Positions 1 through 7,941 are shown, counted from the stretch's first letter. The stretch: 64,000 nucleotides of DNA from a virus (IMGVR_UViG_3300047510_001751:62001-126000), one strand, 5' to 3'. A program made the numbers and translations. The notes: generated from the sequence alone by a model not told the origin.

Positions 1-672
1 TGTTTCATTTTCATCTACTCTATCCATCCCAAATATCTTGGTCTTTGAATCATCTAACATGATTGTAATGTATCTGATCTTGGCTTTAGGAGCCATTGAA
101 CGACCCTGATATCCAAACATGTTACCTTCTTTATCCCTGAGTGGTATGATAATTCTGGGACCATCTTGCTTCAAGTTTGGGAAAACTTTTTGCTGAGAGT
201 TCGTCCATTCTTTAAATTTGGGACAGTAGTAAAAGTAATCTAAATCTTTAATTTTTCTTTCTTCTAGGTACACCCGAGCTGGGTGTGTAATATTTAGTTC
301 TGAAATCTTCTCAAGATCAATTCCTGTTTTCCTTTTCTGAAACTCAGGTTTTGTAAAATTGAAGTCTGGATTTTTGGTCTGTGTATTTTTTCCTGTAAGA
401 CCCTCTCGATAACGCTCCATCACATACTGATTGTGTAGATGAGCACAGTTATCTTTTAGGAAATTCGTGAACGTTCTTCCCACGCCACAGTTGTGGCACT
501 TAAACACAAAGTCATTTTTTATCTTAAAAAGATACCCTCTAGTCTTGTTCTGATGTTTCTTACTATCACCACAGTAAGGGCATCGGAAGTTGTAGAGGGA
601 ATCTTTTTTCTTGGCGAATTTTTGAAGCTGAGGGGAAACTAGACCAATGTACTTGACATCAATGTAACTCAT
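1..672 (-). CDS. 61: DNA primase gp61, 3' end cut by window edge
   Basis: Primase subunit of the T4-type primosome; it makes RNA primers for lagging-strand synthesis together with the gp41 helicase. The frame is open for 224 codons from an ATG at 672 to the window edge. An N-terminal zinc-binding module is visible as CPYC at about residues 31-34 and CHNC at 59-62, with the spacing usual for phage primases. Further on, DGPRIIIPLRDKEGNMFGYQ looks like the start of the TOPRIM-type catalytic core, but its acidic residues would lie beyond the edge. The ATG overlaps the stop of the upstream coiled-coil gene by four bases (ATGA), which fixes the start. The product is incomplete only because the window ends. 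Assignment rests on the zinc motif and on its position after gp41. Confidence 0.9.
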   Translation of the reverse strand, partial: MSYIDVKYIGLVSPQLQKFAKKKDSLYNFRCPYCGDSKKHQNKTRGYLFKIKNDFVFKCHNCGVGRTFTNFLKDNCAHLHNQYVMERYREGLTGKNTQTKNPDFNFTKPEFQKRKTGIDLEKISELNITHPARVYLEERKIKDLDYFYYCPKFKEWTNSQQKVFPNLKQDGPRIIIPLRDKEGNMFGYQGRSMAPKAKIRYITIMLDDSKTKIFGMDRVDENET

Positions 673-1100
673 CGTGTAGTGGTTTGTTCAGTCCTCCCAT
701 CATAGCGCAACGGAAGCATGTTGTCAACAAATGGGACTACGAATCCGACCAGCAAAATGGCGGCACCCACGAGAGCCGCCGCCTGCCATTTGAATTTTGA
801 TAATTCGTTTACGTTTGCTTCTACTGTTTCTAATCTTTTGATGACAGCTTTATGCTCTTCAGAATTTGAATGCTTGACATCTTCAATCATTCTAATCATA
901 AGCTCATCTGTTTTGAGACTTTGCTCAATTCGTTCATCATGCTTAGCTAAAATTGTAGCAATACGTGAATTGCCTTCTGAAATTTTATCTACAGCATTCT
1001 CCAACTTGTCTAGCATCTCTCTTGATAGGGACTCATAGATGTTTAATTTAGATTCCAATACATCCAATTTAGCGAGGTCTTTTGAAAAATTGTTAAACAT
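669..1100 (-). CDS. Small coiled-coil protein with C-terminal membrane segment
   Basis: Function not recognised. The 143-residue product has a long charged helical region (about residues 5-100) with heptad-like spacing, for example LAKLDVLESKLNIYESLSRE. A single hydrophobic segment of about 20 residues follows near 107-127 (AAALVGAAILLVGFVVPFV), and the tail is short and polar. This coil plus tail-anchor layout recalls XhlA-type or spanin-like lysis accessories and other phage membrane tethers, but there is no specific motif to choose between them. It overlaps gp61 by four bases and follows the preceding gene by 11 bases, so it is probably co-transcribed with both. No signal peptide is visible at the N-terminus. 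Confidence 0.75.
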   Translation of the reverse strand: MFNNFSKDLAKLDVLESKLNIYESLSREMLDKLENAVDKISEGNSRIATILAKHDERIEQSLKTDELMIRMIEDVKHSNSEEHKAVIKRLETVEANVNELSKFKWQAAALVGAAILLVGFVVPFVDNMLPLRYDGRTEQTTTR

Positions 1101-1111
1101 CTACTTATCCC

Positions 1112-1837
1112 TCAGATATTTCTTACGGCGAAATCAAGGGCACTTTGGTATGTCGAAGCATCTTTATTAAGCATGTATCTAAATTGCTGTTGATTCTCTG
1201 GGGAGAGGGAAGCATAAGTAGCAGCAATTTTCTTAGCAGAAAAATTATCTAAGTTTTGAACACTACCATCATCAAATTGAATTTTGGCGAATTGTGTTTC
1301 ACCGTGAGTTAGTTCTGAAGTAGCTACTTCTAAAGCTACTTCCACAGCATCAAGTTGTCTTGTAGATTCCATAATTAAACCTCCATCATGTTCATAAGAA
1401 TTTTTTAACGAAACTTTTTTTTGTTGTTCAGAAGCTCTTTTTTTAAAGTCTGAAAGACGAGCTTTCATTAATGTATCCATTTCTTTAGTTTTAGTCATCA
1501 TTTTAGCTTTCGCTTCATCACGTTTCTTTTGTAAATCTTTTTGACGATTTAATTTTTTTTGCTGACCAATCTGTTTCTGGGCTCTCTCGGTTTCGGAGGG
1601 CACCGCTTCAGAAATTAATTGTTGTAATTCTTCTTTCATTTGCTTTCTTCTTGAAATACGAGAGAGTAGATTTTTAGCACCCTTTGTTCTGCCATCAATT
1701 TTATCGGCATTATTTTTTTTATATTTTCTATGCTGTTTTGGATTGACTAAAACAAACGCTGGTGGTAGTTGAAGACCACTACCATCTCCAGCAGAATTAA
1801 TCATTTCGTTTATATTAGGTTCAATTGTTTTAGACAT
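1112..1837 (-). CDS. Lysine-rich hypothetical protein
   Basis: Function not recognised. The 241-residue product has a very basic middle (residues about 50-145, rich in Lys, Gln, Arg and Glu, such as KQMKEELQQLISEA and KKLNRQKDLQKKRDEAKAKM) that should form long helices or a coiled coil. A more acidic, globular-looking C-terminal part follows, ending in ALDFAVRNI. The start at 1837 lies 28 bases inside the upstream gene, which is long for this genome; a later start is possible, but the N-terminal sequence looks coding. The position between a virion-type protein (2173-3111) and primase gives no clear functional hint. The charge pattern would suit a nucleic-acid-binding or assembly protein, but that is only inference. 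Confidence 0.7.
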   Translation of the reverse strand: MSKTIEPNINEMINSAGDGSGLQLPPAFVLVNPKQHRKYKKNNADKIDGRTKGAKNLLSRISRRKQMKEELQQLISEAVPSETERAQKQIGQQKKLNRQKDLQKKRDEAKAKMMTKTKEMDTLMKARLSDFKKRASEQQKKVSLKNSYEHDGGLIMESTRQLDAVEVALEVATSELTHGETQFAKIQFDDGSVQNLDNFSAKKIAATYASLSPENQQQFRYMLNKDASTYQSALDFAVRNI

Positions 1838-2166
1838 TCTTCGTCAACGTCTTTATTAAGGGTCTCTGGTAATCTATTTAGGAATAACAAAAATGCCTTA
1901 AGTATTGGCCAATATATTGTTTCAATTTTAAAAAATAATAAAGGGGTAGCAGCATCATCAAATACATTATACATTAATATAATATGGTTTAGAATAAGGT
2001 GAGTTTTCAATTCGCCTGTCATTTCATAACGTTTAAGCAATCTTTTGATGTACTTAAAACGATTCAAATCTTCTTCAAAGTCTTCGTATGTAACTGAAGA
2101 AGGATTGTCATAATGTTTAATAGCAAAGATAACCCAGTTATCTTTTGTCAACTCACCAAAGTTCAT
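1810..2166 (-). CDS. Conserved hypothetical protein, helical
   Basis: Function not recognised. The product has 118 residues with a regular helical pattern: DFEEDLNRFKYIKRLLKRYE, then LILNHIILMYNVF and ATPLLFFKIETIYWPILKAFLLFLNRLPE. The hydrophobic residues are interspersed with charged ones, so it is more likely a soluble helical bundle than a membrane protein. From memory, this kind of protein (starting MNFGELTKDN) recurs in T4-like cyanophages without an assigned role. It starts 6 bases after the Ig-like virion gene and overlaps the next gene by 28 bases. Confidence 0.75.
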   Translation of the reverse strand: MNFGELTKDNWVIFAIKHYDNPSSVTYEDFEEDLNRFKYIKRLLKRYEMTGELKTHLILNHIILMYNVFDDAATPLLFFKIETIYWPILKAFLLFLNRLPETLNKDVDEECLKQLNLI

Positions 2167-2172
2167 GTATTA

Positions 2173-3111
2173 TCAAGCAAAAATATTATTGTCAACTGTT
2201 AGGGTTGCTGTATTAGAAATGACTTCTTCAGCACCAGCAGATGATGTGAGCTTGACACGATACTGATAACCGTTAGAAGCAGTGGTAAGTGCTGTAAGAG
2301 CTAGCGAAGAGCTAGTAGCACCAGAAACATTGGTCCACTTAGCAGTAGAACTAGTTCTACGCTGCCACTGATAAACAAGTGATCCAGTAGAAGCAGCGGC
2401 AGTTACCGAGAAGGTAGCAGCAGCAGTTCCAACTGTATCAACAGTGATTACGAGGTCATCAGTTGTATCTACACCACCAATAGTTGAACCAAGAATAGTA
2501 ATTGTTTCGGCAGCAGCGAATCCAGTGCCAACAGCAGTGATAGCAACCGAAGCAATCGCTCCACCAGCACCTCTGGTTACAGTAAACGCTGCTCCAGTTC
2601 CAGCAGCAGATCCAGCAAGACCAGTTAGAGTATAAACTTCATCTGCTTCTCCAGCTAGAGTTGTTCCAGCACCAGCAGTATAAGCGGTGATTGAACCAGC
2701 AGGTGTGTAAGCAGTAGCGTTAGCAGGTTGACCAGAAATAGTGATAGCAGATGCTACGTCAGCAGCAACGTTGTCATCGAGGTCAGCAGTGTTAGCAGGG
2801 GCATCTTTGAATGCTACGAGATGCTGAGCCTTATGGCGAGTAGCACCAGAAGCATCAGTGTATGTGAAATATTCCCACCAACCAGGAGCAGTCAATCCAC
2901 GCTCTCTGTTTTCTGGGAGTGTTGCTTCGACATCATCAATATAAACTGTTCTACGAGCAGCAGTAGCATAACCTTGGGCACCAGGAACAGTGCTTGGACC
3001 ATTAACGATTAGAGTATTATCCCAATCATACTTGTCTACAGAGTTCTTCTCTGTGGTATTCAATACTTTTAAACTTTGTGCGTTATTTTCAGAACGACTG
3101 TAGAGAGCCAT
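2173..3111 (-). CDS. Virion-type protein with C-terminal Ig-like domain
   Basis: Probable surface or decoration protein of the particle. The 312-residue product has a non-repetitive N-terminal part (residues 1-115, including the WWEYFTYTDASG segment) and an Ala/Thr/Gly-rich middle. The middle holds one GxGY-type beta repeat (VGTGFAAAETITILGS). The C-terminal Ig-like domain, about residues 230-310, has the Y-x-W-Q and Y-x-Y-R-V-K strand signatures of phage Ig folds (SLVYQWQRR and NGYQYRVKL). Such Ig domains decorate phage capsids and tails and are thought to bind cell-surface sugars. A perfect late promoter (TATAAATA) lies 35 bases before the ATG, directly after a terminator, which marks this as a late structural gene inserted among replication genes. 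Which structure it decorates cannot be told. Confidence 0.8.
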   Translation of the reverse strand: MALYSRSENNAQSLKVLNTTEKNSVDKYDWDNTLIVNGPSTVPGAQGYATAARRTVYIDDVEATLPENRERGLTAPGWWEYFTYTDASGATRHKAQHLVAFKDAPANTADLDDNVAADVASAITISGQPANATAYTPAGSITAYTAGAGTTLAGEADEVYTLTGLAGSAAGTGAAFTVTRGAGGAIASVAITAVGTGFAAAETITILGSTIGGVDTTDDLVITVDTVGTAAATFSVTAAASTGSLVYQWQRRTSSTAKWTNVSGATSSSLALTALTTASNGYQYRVKLTSSAGAEEVISNTATLTVDNNIFA

Positions 3112-3145
3112 TTATTTTCCCCAACGTGAACTTTATATCTACAGA

Positions 3146-3153
3146 TATTTATA
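3146..3153 (-). promoter_or_regulatory. Late promoter for the Ig-like gene
   Basis: Minus-strand TATAAATA, perfect consensus, 35 bases before the ATG at 3111, immediately after the terminator T tract. Confidence 0.85.
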
Positions 3154-3177
3154 AAAAAAGGGGAGTTACCCTCCCCT
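3153..3177 (-). terminator. Terminator after the small-gene run
   Basis: Minus-strand GGGGAG-GGTAA-CTCCCC followed by seven T; a 6-bp G/C stem. The stop codon of the 50-residue gene (TAA, 3166-3168) lies in its loop. Confidence 0.9.
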
Positions 3178-3318
3178 AGTAATGTTTTTTAATTTGTTAT
3201 GTATCCAATCATATACACTATTTTCTTTAATTTTTTTGTTATGTCCCATCCACTCTGAGATGGCAAATAATAAAAGAAAAAATATATCAGCTAAAATGTT
3301 TCCTAAAAAACATTCCAT
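3166..3318 (-). CDS. 50-residue single-span membrane protein
   Basis: Small gene. The ATG at 3318 shares one base with the stop of the preceding 55-residue gene (TGATG). The product has one hydrophobic segment near its N-terminus (NILADIFFLLLFAISEWM) and a basic, polar C-terminal tail, so it should be a single-span membrane protein with a cytoplasmic tail. Its TAA stop lies inside the loop of the terminator hairpin at 3160-3176, so translation would end within the terminator. Function unknown. The coupling and the position of the stop make it likely to be real. Confidence 0.6.
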   Translation of the reverse strand: MECFLGNILADIFFLLLFAISEWMGHNKKIKENSVYDWIHNKLKNITRGG

Positions 3319-3485
3319 CACTCACGAAGGAGTGCTTTTCTTACCATAACAACAATCATGTCATCGATATCATTGTCTGTCGATTTAGCATAACGCTCAA
3401 GAAGATGAATAACAAATTCTTTTACTTCACGACTATTCATGAAGTGCTCAACAACCTTCTCGGCTACTCCTAGAAATACTTTCAT
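3318..3485 (-). CDS. 55-residue hypothetical protein
   Basis: Small gene. It starts at the ATG at 3485 after a GGAG ribosome-binding site (ACGGAGCTGAAACC) and ends by sharing one base with the next ATG. The product, starting MKVFLGVAEKVVEHFMNSRE, looks like a compact helical protein with an acidic stretch STDNDIDDMI before a basic end. No known domain is recognised. It belongs to a run of three very short genes between two virion-type genes, closed by a terminator. Confidence 0.6.
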   Translation of the reverse strand: MKVFLGVAEKVVEHFMNSREVKEFVIHLLERYAKSTDNDIDDMIVVMVRKALLRE

Positions 3486-3519
3486 GGTTTCAGCTCCGTA
3501 GAATATTTGGGTTCCCTTT

Positions 3520-3669
3520 TTATTTAGCGTCGTTTGGCTTTGGATCGCTTGATTGACTTTTCAAAGCACGATTAACATATTTGTTATGTTTTTTCTTTTG
3601 CTGTTTATACTCAGGGGAATTTTCATCTGGCAAGTTAGGCATTACCTCTACAGTGGGCAGTGCCTTCAC
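3520..3669 (-). CDS. Short basic hypothetical protein, GTG start preferred
   Basis: Small gene of 49 codons if it begins at the GTG at 3669, whose GTGA overlaps the TGA of the 357-residue gene just upstream; this overlap is the usual spacing in this genome. An in-frame ATG at 3642 would give 40 residues, but its AGAGG sits too close to be a good ribosome-binding site. The protein is polar and basic (EYKQQKKKHNKYVNRALKSQ) with no recognisable domain. Coding potential is supported mainly by the overlap and by the lack of any other feature here. Confidence 0.45.
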   Translation of the reverse strand: MKALPTVEVMPNLPDENSPEYKQQKKKHNKYVNRALKSQSSDPKPNDAK

Positions 3670-4739
3670 TGCTTTTTTTCGTTAATCATCTCCTGACGAA
3701 TAGCAATCATTTCATCAACTTTTTTCTTAGCAGCAAGAATTTTGCCAACTTTTTTACGACGATTTAGTAGATACTTATCTGACTTATCATGATCACCATC
3801 ATTGTCAATATCTTTATCTTCTTTACCAACAGCATCAAGTTTTTTCTCGGTTAGTTCAAACTCTTCTTTCTGAGCTTTCTTCTCAGGAAGACCTTTGTGC
3901 TTAGTAGAAGCAAACTTTTCAGCTTCTTTGCTAGTTAAAGAAGCAGCAGCCTTGTCAACTTTTTCAGAACCATCGGTCATTTCACCTTTCTTCTTAGCAT
4001 GAACCATGCCCATGAATTTTTGCTGAGACTTACTAACAGCTTTCTCAACAATATCTTGAAGAGAAACTTCTTCTTTCATTTTCTTTTCATCTGGGCTCTT
4101 GCCAAATGTCTTATGAACAAGTTTATCTAATTTGGTGTGGAATTTAGTTTCAGACTTTTTATCTGCCCCTTCCTTCTCTTCTTTCATTTCAGCTTTTTTT
4201 TCTGCTTTATCTTCTGCCTTCTCATGCTTTTCTTTAGCAGACTTGCTCATCTTCTTTTCTTTTTCTTCTTCCGCTTTGCTCTCATCTTCTTCTTTTACAC
4301 AGTTGTCAACTGTCTTACCACCTTTCTTTTTGGTTCCTGCTAGCTTATAACCTTTCCAGCAAGCTTTACCATCAAGTCCTTTTTCTTTTTCAAGAATAAT
4401 GGTTTCGCCAGTTTCTAATACTGCTTCGTAAGTTGTGCCAACCAATTCTCCTGGCATCAACTCAGCTTCTTCACGCTGAACGTTTTTAGATCTCACTGTT
4501 GTATACTCAATCTCAGCGCCGTGAGACTGTTTTGTTCCAGTTCCACCAGCAATATTGATAGCTGGATCAGCTGGAGCAGCTTTTGCTTTAGGATCTTTCT
4601 TTGAGAAATCATCCTCATTACCTTTCTTTTGTAATGAAGGGATTCCTTCTTCACCAAGATGTCTCACTGCCGACTCAATCAATGCTTTCGAAAAGTCGTC
4701 ATAATGTGCTACTTGGGTCGTTGCTCGTTGTCTTTCCAT
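3666..4739 (-). CDS. Highly charged virion-associated protein, possible internal head protein
   Basis: The 357-residue product is extremely rich in Lys and Glu across residues 130-300, with almost no hydrophobic core there. The N-terminus is more ordered (YDDFSKALIESAVRHLGEEG). Near the C-terminus lies DKDIDNDGDHDKSDKYLLNRR, an EF-hand or dockerin-like Ca2+ loop (D-x-D-N-D-G-D-x-D). Several LxE tripeptides occur (LIE, LGE, LTE), the consensus of the T4 prohead protease gp21, whose homologue is encoded at 28370-29014. A late promoter (CATAAATA, 4767-4774) lies 28 bases upstream. Together these suggest a protein packaged in or processed with the head. This is inference; no enzyme motif is present. 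Confidence 0.7.
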   Translation of the reverse strand: MERQRATTQVAHYDDFSKALIESAVRHLGEEGIPSLQKKGNEDDFSKKDPKAKAAPADPAINIAGGTGTKQSHGAEIEYTTVRSKNVQREEAELMPGELVGTTYEAVLETGETIILEKEKGLDGKACWKGYKLAGTKKKGGKTVDNCVKEEDESKAEEEKEKKMSKSAKEKHEKAEDKAEKKAEMKEEKEGADKKSETKFHTKLDKLVHKTFGKSPDEKKMKEEVSLQDIVEKAVSKSQQKFMGMVHAKKKGEMTDGSEKVDKAAASLTSKEAEKFASTKHKGLPEKKAQKEEFELTEKKLDAVGKEDKDIDNDGDHDKSDKYLLNRRKKVGKILAAKKKVDEMIAIRQEMINEKKQ

Positions 4740-4766
4740 CTGTAAAGCGTTATAATTTCCTTGTAT

Positions 4767-4774
4767 TATTTATG
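4767..4774 (-). promoter_or_regulatory. Late promoter for the charged 357-residue gene
   Basis: Minus-strand CATAAATA, 28 bases before the ATG at 4739. Confidence 0.7.
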
Positions 4775-4775
4775 T

Positions 4776-4988
4776 TTAGGAAATATTTACTTCACGAATA
4801 TCTTTAACCCAAGCACGGAACATTTGATTATCTTCCGTAACAGCAATCACATAGTTAACACCTGGACGAATTATTTTGCCTTTCTGTCCAGTGTTAACAT
4901 TCATAATATAATCACCTTCCTGAAAAATTTCTTTTTGAAGATAAAACTCTTGAGTTACTTCTTGTTTTAGTTGTTTGAAACTTTTCAT
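4776..4988 (-). CDS. 70-residue protein with MKSFKQLK leader
   Basis: A small protein with an N-terminal MKSFKQLKQE leader. The rest looks like a small beta-rich fold (EGDYIMNVNTGQKGKIIRPGVNYVIAVTEDNQMFRAWVKDI), reminiscent of KOW or SH3-like barrels, although no name can be given. The leader closely matches that of the gene at 35800-36054 (MKTFKQLKES) and resembles the MKTYQEF capsid-targeting leaders of T4 internal head proteins. The gene starts 17 bases after the 3' end of the tRNA gene and could be transcribed with it from the late promoter at 5121-5128. No good ribosome-binding site precedes the ATG, only an A-rich leader. Confidence 0.7.
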   Translation of the reverse strand: MKSFKQLKQEVTQEFYLQKEIFQEGDYIMNVNTGQKGKIIRPGVNYVIAVTEDNQMFRAWVKDIREVNIS

Positions 4989-5005
4989 TTTTGGGTTGTT
5001 TTAAA

Positions 5006-5092
5006 CGGAGGGTGGGCGAGTCGAACGCCCAAGGGCTTTAACACCTCAACTGTTTTCAAGACAGGTTCCGTCGCCAATCGGATTGACCCTCC
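5006..5092 (-). tRNA. tRNA-Ser, anticodon UGA
   Basis: On the minus strand, a 7-bp acceptor stem GGAGGGT pairs with ACCCTCC. The D-arm has GG in its loop. The anticodon arm CTGTCTTGAAAACAG presents TGA. A long class-II variable arm is followed by the T-arm GGGCG-TTCGACT-CGCCC. The long variable arm and UGA anticodon give tRNA-Ser reading UCA. The discriminator base is G, and the CCA end is not encoded, so it must be added by the host. The outermost anticodon-stem pair appears mismatched (C-T). The gene sits between MazG and a small late gene, just after a perfect hairpin at 5101-5116. Confidence 0.92.
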
Positions 5093-5100
5093 AGTATTAA

Positions 5101-5116
5101 TGGGGCATTTGCCCCA
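5101..5116 (-). other. Perfect hairpin before the tRNA
   Basis: Minus-strand TGGGGC-AAAT-GCCCCA, 6-bp perfect stem. No T tract follows, so it may be an RNA-processing or stability element at the 5' end of the tRNA transcript, or a weak terminator for mazG. Confidence 0.55.
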
Positions 5117-5120
5117 ATAT

Positions 5121-5128
5121 TATTTATC
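5121..5128 (-). promoter_or_regulatory. Late promoter before tRNA-Ser
   Basis: Minus-strand GATAAATA overlapping the mazG stop; it would start a transcript across the hairpin, the tRNA and the 70-residue gene. Confidence 0.55.
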
Positions 5129-5534
5129 GATCATCTTCTGCTCGGTGTTCCGAATAGTAGATATCGAAGTTACCACCAGGATAACGCTTCTCAAGCTTTT
5201 TCACATTACGCTCAATTACTTCATTAAAAGAAACTCCTAGAGCTTGAGTTGCTTGAGCAACATACCACATAATATCGCCCAACTCAATAATAAGATGTTC
5301 TCTATTATCGTCGTTCCAAGGTTTACCCTGGAACACCATCTTCTTAACAATCTCAAGAAACTCACCGCCTTCAGCATTAATACCAACGCCAGCAGTAAGC
5401 AGTCGTTCAATATTGGCACCTTTAGAATCAAGTTCAACAAGGCGATCAGCCAATGAACAAAAATCTTTAGAAGCATCACTGGTAACGGCATCAACGAATT
5501 CCTCGTAACGCTTAAACACAATAGTATCAGTCAT
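5124..5534 (-). CDS. mazG: MazG-like nucleotide pyrophosphohydrolase
   Basis: Predicted all-alpha NTP pyrophosphatase that would hydrolyse (d)NTPs or related nucleotides to monophosphates and pyrophosphate. The 136-residue length fits single-domain phage MazG proteins. The metal-binding pattern is present: EGGEFLEIVKK (ExxE) around residues 55-65, then ELGDIMWYVAQ (ExxD) around 85-95, followed by the usual Asn-Lys-rich helix ERNVKKLEKRYPGG. In cyanophages, MazG has been proposed to affect ppGpp or dNTP pools, but its true substrate is debated. It lies 3 bases after gp41 and ends at a stop that overlaps the late promoter for the tRNA region. Confidence 0.88.
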   Translation of the reverse strand: MTDTIVFKRYEEFVDAVTSDASKDFCSLADRLVELDSKGANIERLLTAGVGINAEGGEFLEIVKKMVFQGKPWNDDNREHLIIELGDIMWYVAQATQALGVSFNEVIERNVKKLEKRYPGGNFDIYYSEHRAEDDR

Positions 5535-5537
5535 AAA

Positions 5538-6926
5538 TTAAATTACAAATTGAGAAAATTTATTAGTACGTTTTTGTTTAAAAGATGTATCTTCTAAAGG
5601 CTCAAAGGATTCTTCTTCCGCTTCAGAAACAAGATCTCCGTCTGAGTCCTCTACATTATACAACTTCATCTTCGCTCTGTCAATACCCACGGTAAACTTA
5701 CGATAGTAGGTGGGGTCGTTGTATCGGTTCTTGAGTTGCTTAACCATGAGCCTACCAGATTGTTCAAGCTCTTCAGTGCTAATAAGAGCAAACATAAAAT
5801 CAGCTGTGGCAGGAAGACCAAAGGATTCAGAAGTGTCGGTGAGATCAATGTCACTATTCCCAAAACCAGAACGAGTGGTCTGAGTTGCTGTGACAAGTGG
5901 TACGTCATTTTCAACAGCCAAACCCCTAAGCTCCTCAGCAATAGCTTTAACATATGTGTAAGAGTTTACGATATGTCCTTTATATCTAGCAGAGGCACAG
6001 ATATTAAGGTAATCAATAAAGATAATGTCTGGACGAAAATCTTTCTTGAGTGACAAATCGCTAAGCAATGCTTTGAAATGTCCAGCGTGAGCAGATGCTG
6101 TAGGGTATTCTTTAATAATAAGTTTGCCTTGTGTCTTTCTACCGATCTCCTGAACTCTAGAAGTAAAGATAGATTCGGGAAGTGCTCCAATATCTTTAAT
6201 GTTTACATTTAAGAGATTAGCGTCAATCCTTTCAGCAATCTTTTCCTCTGCCATTTCAAGAGTGATGTATAGCACATTCTTCCCCTGGGAAAGGCAAGCA
6301 GCAGCAACATGACACATAAACAAAGATTTACCAACACCAGTTCCAGCAAGAGCAACGTTAAGTGTTTTATTTGGTAGACCACCTTTGGTGATAAGATTAA
6401 ACTTCTCCAAATCGAAAGCAATTTTAGCTTCGTCTTTGTGGTAGTAATCATATCTTTGTTCGGCATTGTCTACGTAATCGTGTCCGATGTATTCATCAAA
6501 CGATACTGCCAAGGCTTCTTGAAGGATGGACGGGATAGCATCTCTTGATAACTTTTGATCTCCCCCGTCAGCAATTTTGATTGAAGCGAGTAGGGCGTTG
6601 TATATGGCCCTATCTTTACACCACTTTTCCGTGGAGTTGATGAGCCAATCTTTGTCAACCCACTCTTCACTGTATCCGTTGATCTTCGTAACGCTTTCTT
6701 TATAAGTGTCTTCAGTGAGATCATTTCTATTCTGTAAGTTAATAATTACAACTTCCTTGGTAGGAATTTTATCATACTTAGTAGAGAAATCTTGAATCTC
6801 TTCAAAGATAACTCTTTCATCAATTTCCTGAAAATAATCTGCCTTGAGGAAGGGCACTACCTTTCGGTAATACTCTTCATTACAAAGCAGATTACGTAAT
6901 ATAGATTGTTCAATCTTCTCCGTCAT
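5538..6926 (-). CDS. 41: Replicative DNA helicase gp41 (DnaB family)
   Basis: Hexameric 5'-3' helicase that unwinds DNA at the phage fork and recruits gp61 primase. The 462-residue length matches the family. The C-terminal RecA-like domain starts near residue 180 with the Walker A motif GTGVGKSLF. The H2-type segment with IIFIDYLNI (Walker B) and the DnaB motif ATQTTRSG follow. The N-terminal 170 residues form the expected helical domain. The start overlaps the end of uvsX by 17 bases, and MazG follows 3 bases later, so translation is probably coupled along the uvsX-41-mazG segment. Confidence 0.95.
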   Translation of the reverse strand: MTEKIEQSILRNLLCNEEYYRKVVPFLKADYFQEIDERVIFEEIQDFSTKYDKIPTKEVVIINLQNRNDLTEDTYKESVTKINGYSEEWVDKDWLINSTEKWCKDRAIYNALLASIKIADGGDQKLSRDAIPSILQEALAVSFDEYIGHDYVDNAEQRYDYYHKDEAKIAFDLEKFNLITKGGLPNKTLNVALAGTGVGKSLFMCHVAAACLSQGKNVLYITLEMAEEKIAERIDANLLNVNIKDIGALPESIFTSRVQEIGRKTQGKLIIKEYPTASAHAGHFKALLSDLSLKKDFRPDIIFIDYLNICASARYKGHIVNSYTYVKAIAEELRGLAVENDVPLVTATQTTRSGFGNSDIDLTDTSESFGLPATADFMFALISTEELEQSGRLMVKQLKNRYNDPTYYRKFTVGIDRAKMKLYNVEDSDGDLVSEAEEESFEPLEDTSFKQKRTNKFSQFVI

Positions 6927-7941
6927 CGCTTACCCCATAAAGAAATTCTACTGATGCCTGTTCCTCAAGCTTAGCCATTACTTCCTCAGTAAAATACAGC
7001 TCAGGATTTCGTAAAATTTCTTTACCGTAAACTTTTTTTCCATTGACTTCATAACGACCAGCTGAGTTCTTCCATATACTAGCACGTTCTCCGAGTTCTA
7101 GCAACCCGTAATGACGCTCCAAGCCACGCTCATCAAAGAACAGGCGAGTCTCGACCTTTGATCCTTCACGGGTCAGACGGGACTTCTTCGCCTCACATTT
7201 AATAATGTTTCCGATGAGATCGGTTCCGTCTTTTTCTTTTTTCTTTGAGAGATAAATGATTGTGCTAGCAGAATACTTAAGACCACTACCACCGCCCATT
7301 TCTTTCGTAGGAACGTAAGCGCCAACAACGTCATAGGTATGATTAGTAACGAGCATAGGGATGTTTGCTTTGCCAAGTTTCAGTGTAAGAATTCTAAACA
7401 CTGATTTGGTAAGCTGTGCCTTGGTCATGTCACGAACATTTTTGTCGTTGGAAGCATCCTCGACTTCTTTGTTGGTGGCAAGCATTCCAAGGGAATCAAG
7501 AACAAACATGAGGGGCTTACGCTCCTCTTTAGGTTGCTCCATGTATTTATCAATGATCCTAACGGCCTGGGTTCTAAACTCTTCGATTGTATCCACTGGG
7601 AAAATAACCATTCGCTTAGAATCGATCCCTCTGCTTTCGATCATCTGCTTACTAATGGCAGACTCAGTTTCAAAGTAAATAACACCAGCATCAGGATTAA
7701 TATCGAGGAAATTACGAACGACACTAAGACAAAAGAAAGTCTTGCCTGTGCCTGATTCTCCAGCGATAGCTGTGATTTTATTTGAGGGAATGCCCCCAAA
7801 CAAAGATCCAGAAACCAAGGCATTAAACACGTAGCTACCAGTGTCAACAAAAGATTCAACGTCGCCAGCAGCAATGCCATCAGAAACAAGAGCGGCGTAT
7901 TCATTTTTACTATCTTTAATTACCTGTTGTAAAAAATCCAT
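6910..7941 (-). CDS. uvsX: Recombinase UvsX (RecA family)
   Basis: Strand-exchange protein that forms filaments on single-stranded DNA for recombination-dependent replication, loaded by UvsY (encoded at 24609-25085). The 343-residue length is slightly below that of T4 UvsX. Walker A is [11 protein letters not shown] near residues 63-73. Walker B is [10 protein letters not shown] near 145-155, followed by the L1/L2 loop region with [20 protein letters not shown]. The C-terminus is acidic (YGVSDDGED), as in many phage RecA proteins, where it modulates filament assembly. It lies 7 bases downstream of gp43 and overlaps gp41. Confidence 0.95.
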   Translation of the reverse strand: MDFLQQVIKDSKNEYAALVSDGIAAGDVESFVDTGSYVFNALVSGSLFGGIPSNKITAIAGESGTGKTFFCLSVVRNFLDINPDAGVIYFETESAISKQMIESRGIDSKRMVIFPVDTIEEFRTQAVRIIDKYMEQPKEERKPLMFVLDSLGMLATNKEVEDASNDKNVRDMTKAQLTKSVFRILTLKLGKANIPMLVTNHTYDVVGAYVPTKEMGGGSGLKYSASTIIYLSKKKEKDGTDLIGNIIKCEAKKSRLTREGSKVETRLFFDERGLERHYGLLELGERASIWKNSAGRYEVNGKKVYGKEILRNPELYFTEEVMAKLEEQASVEFLYGVSDDGED

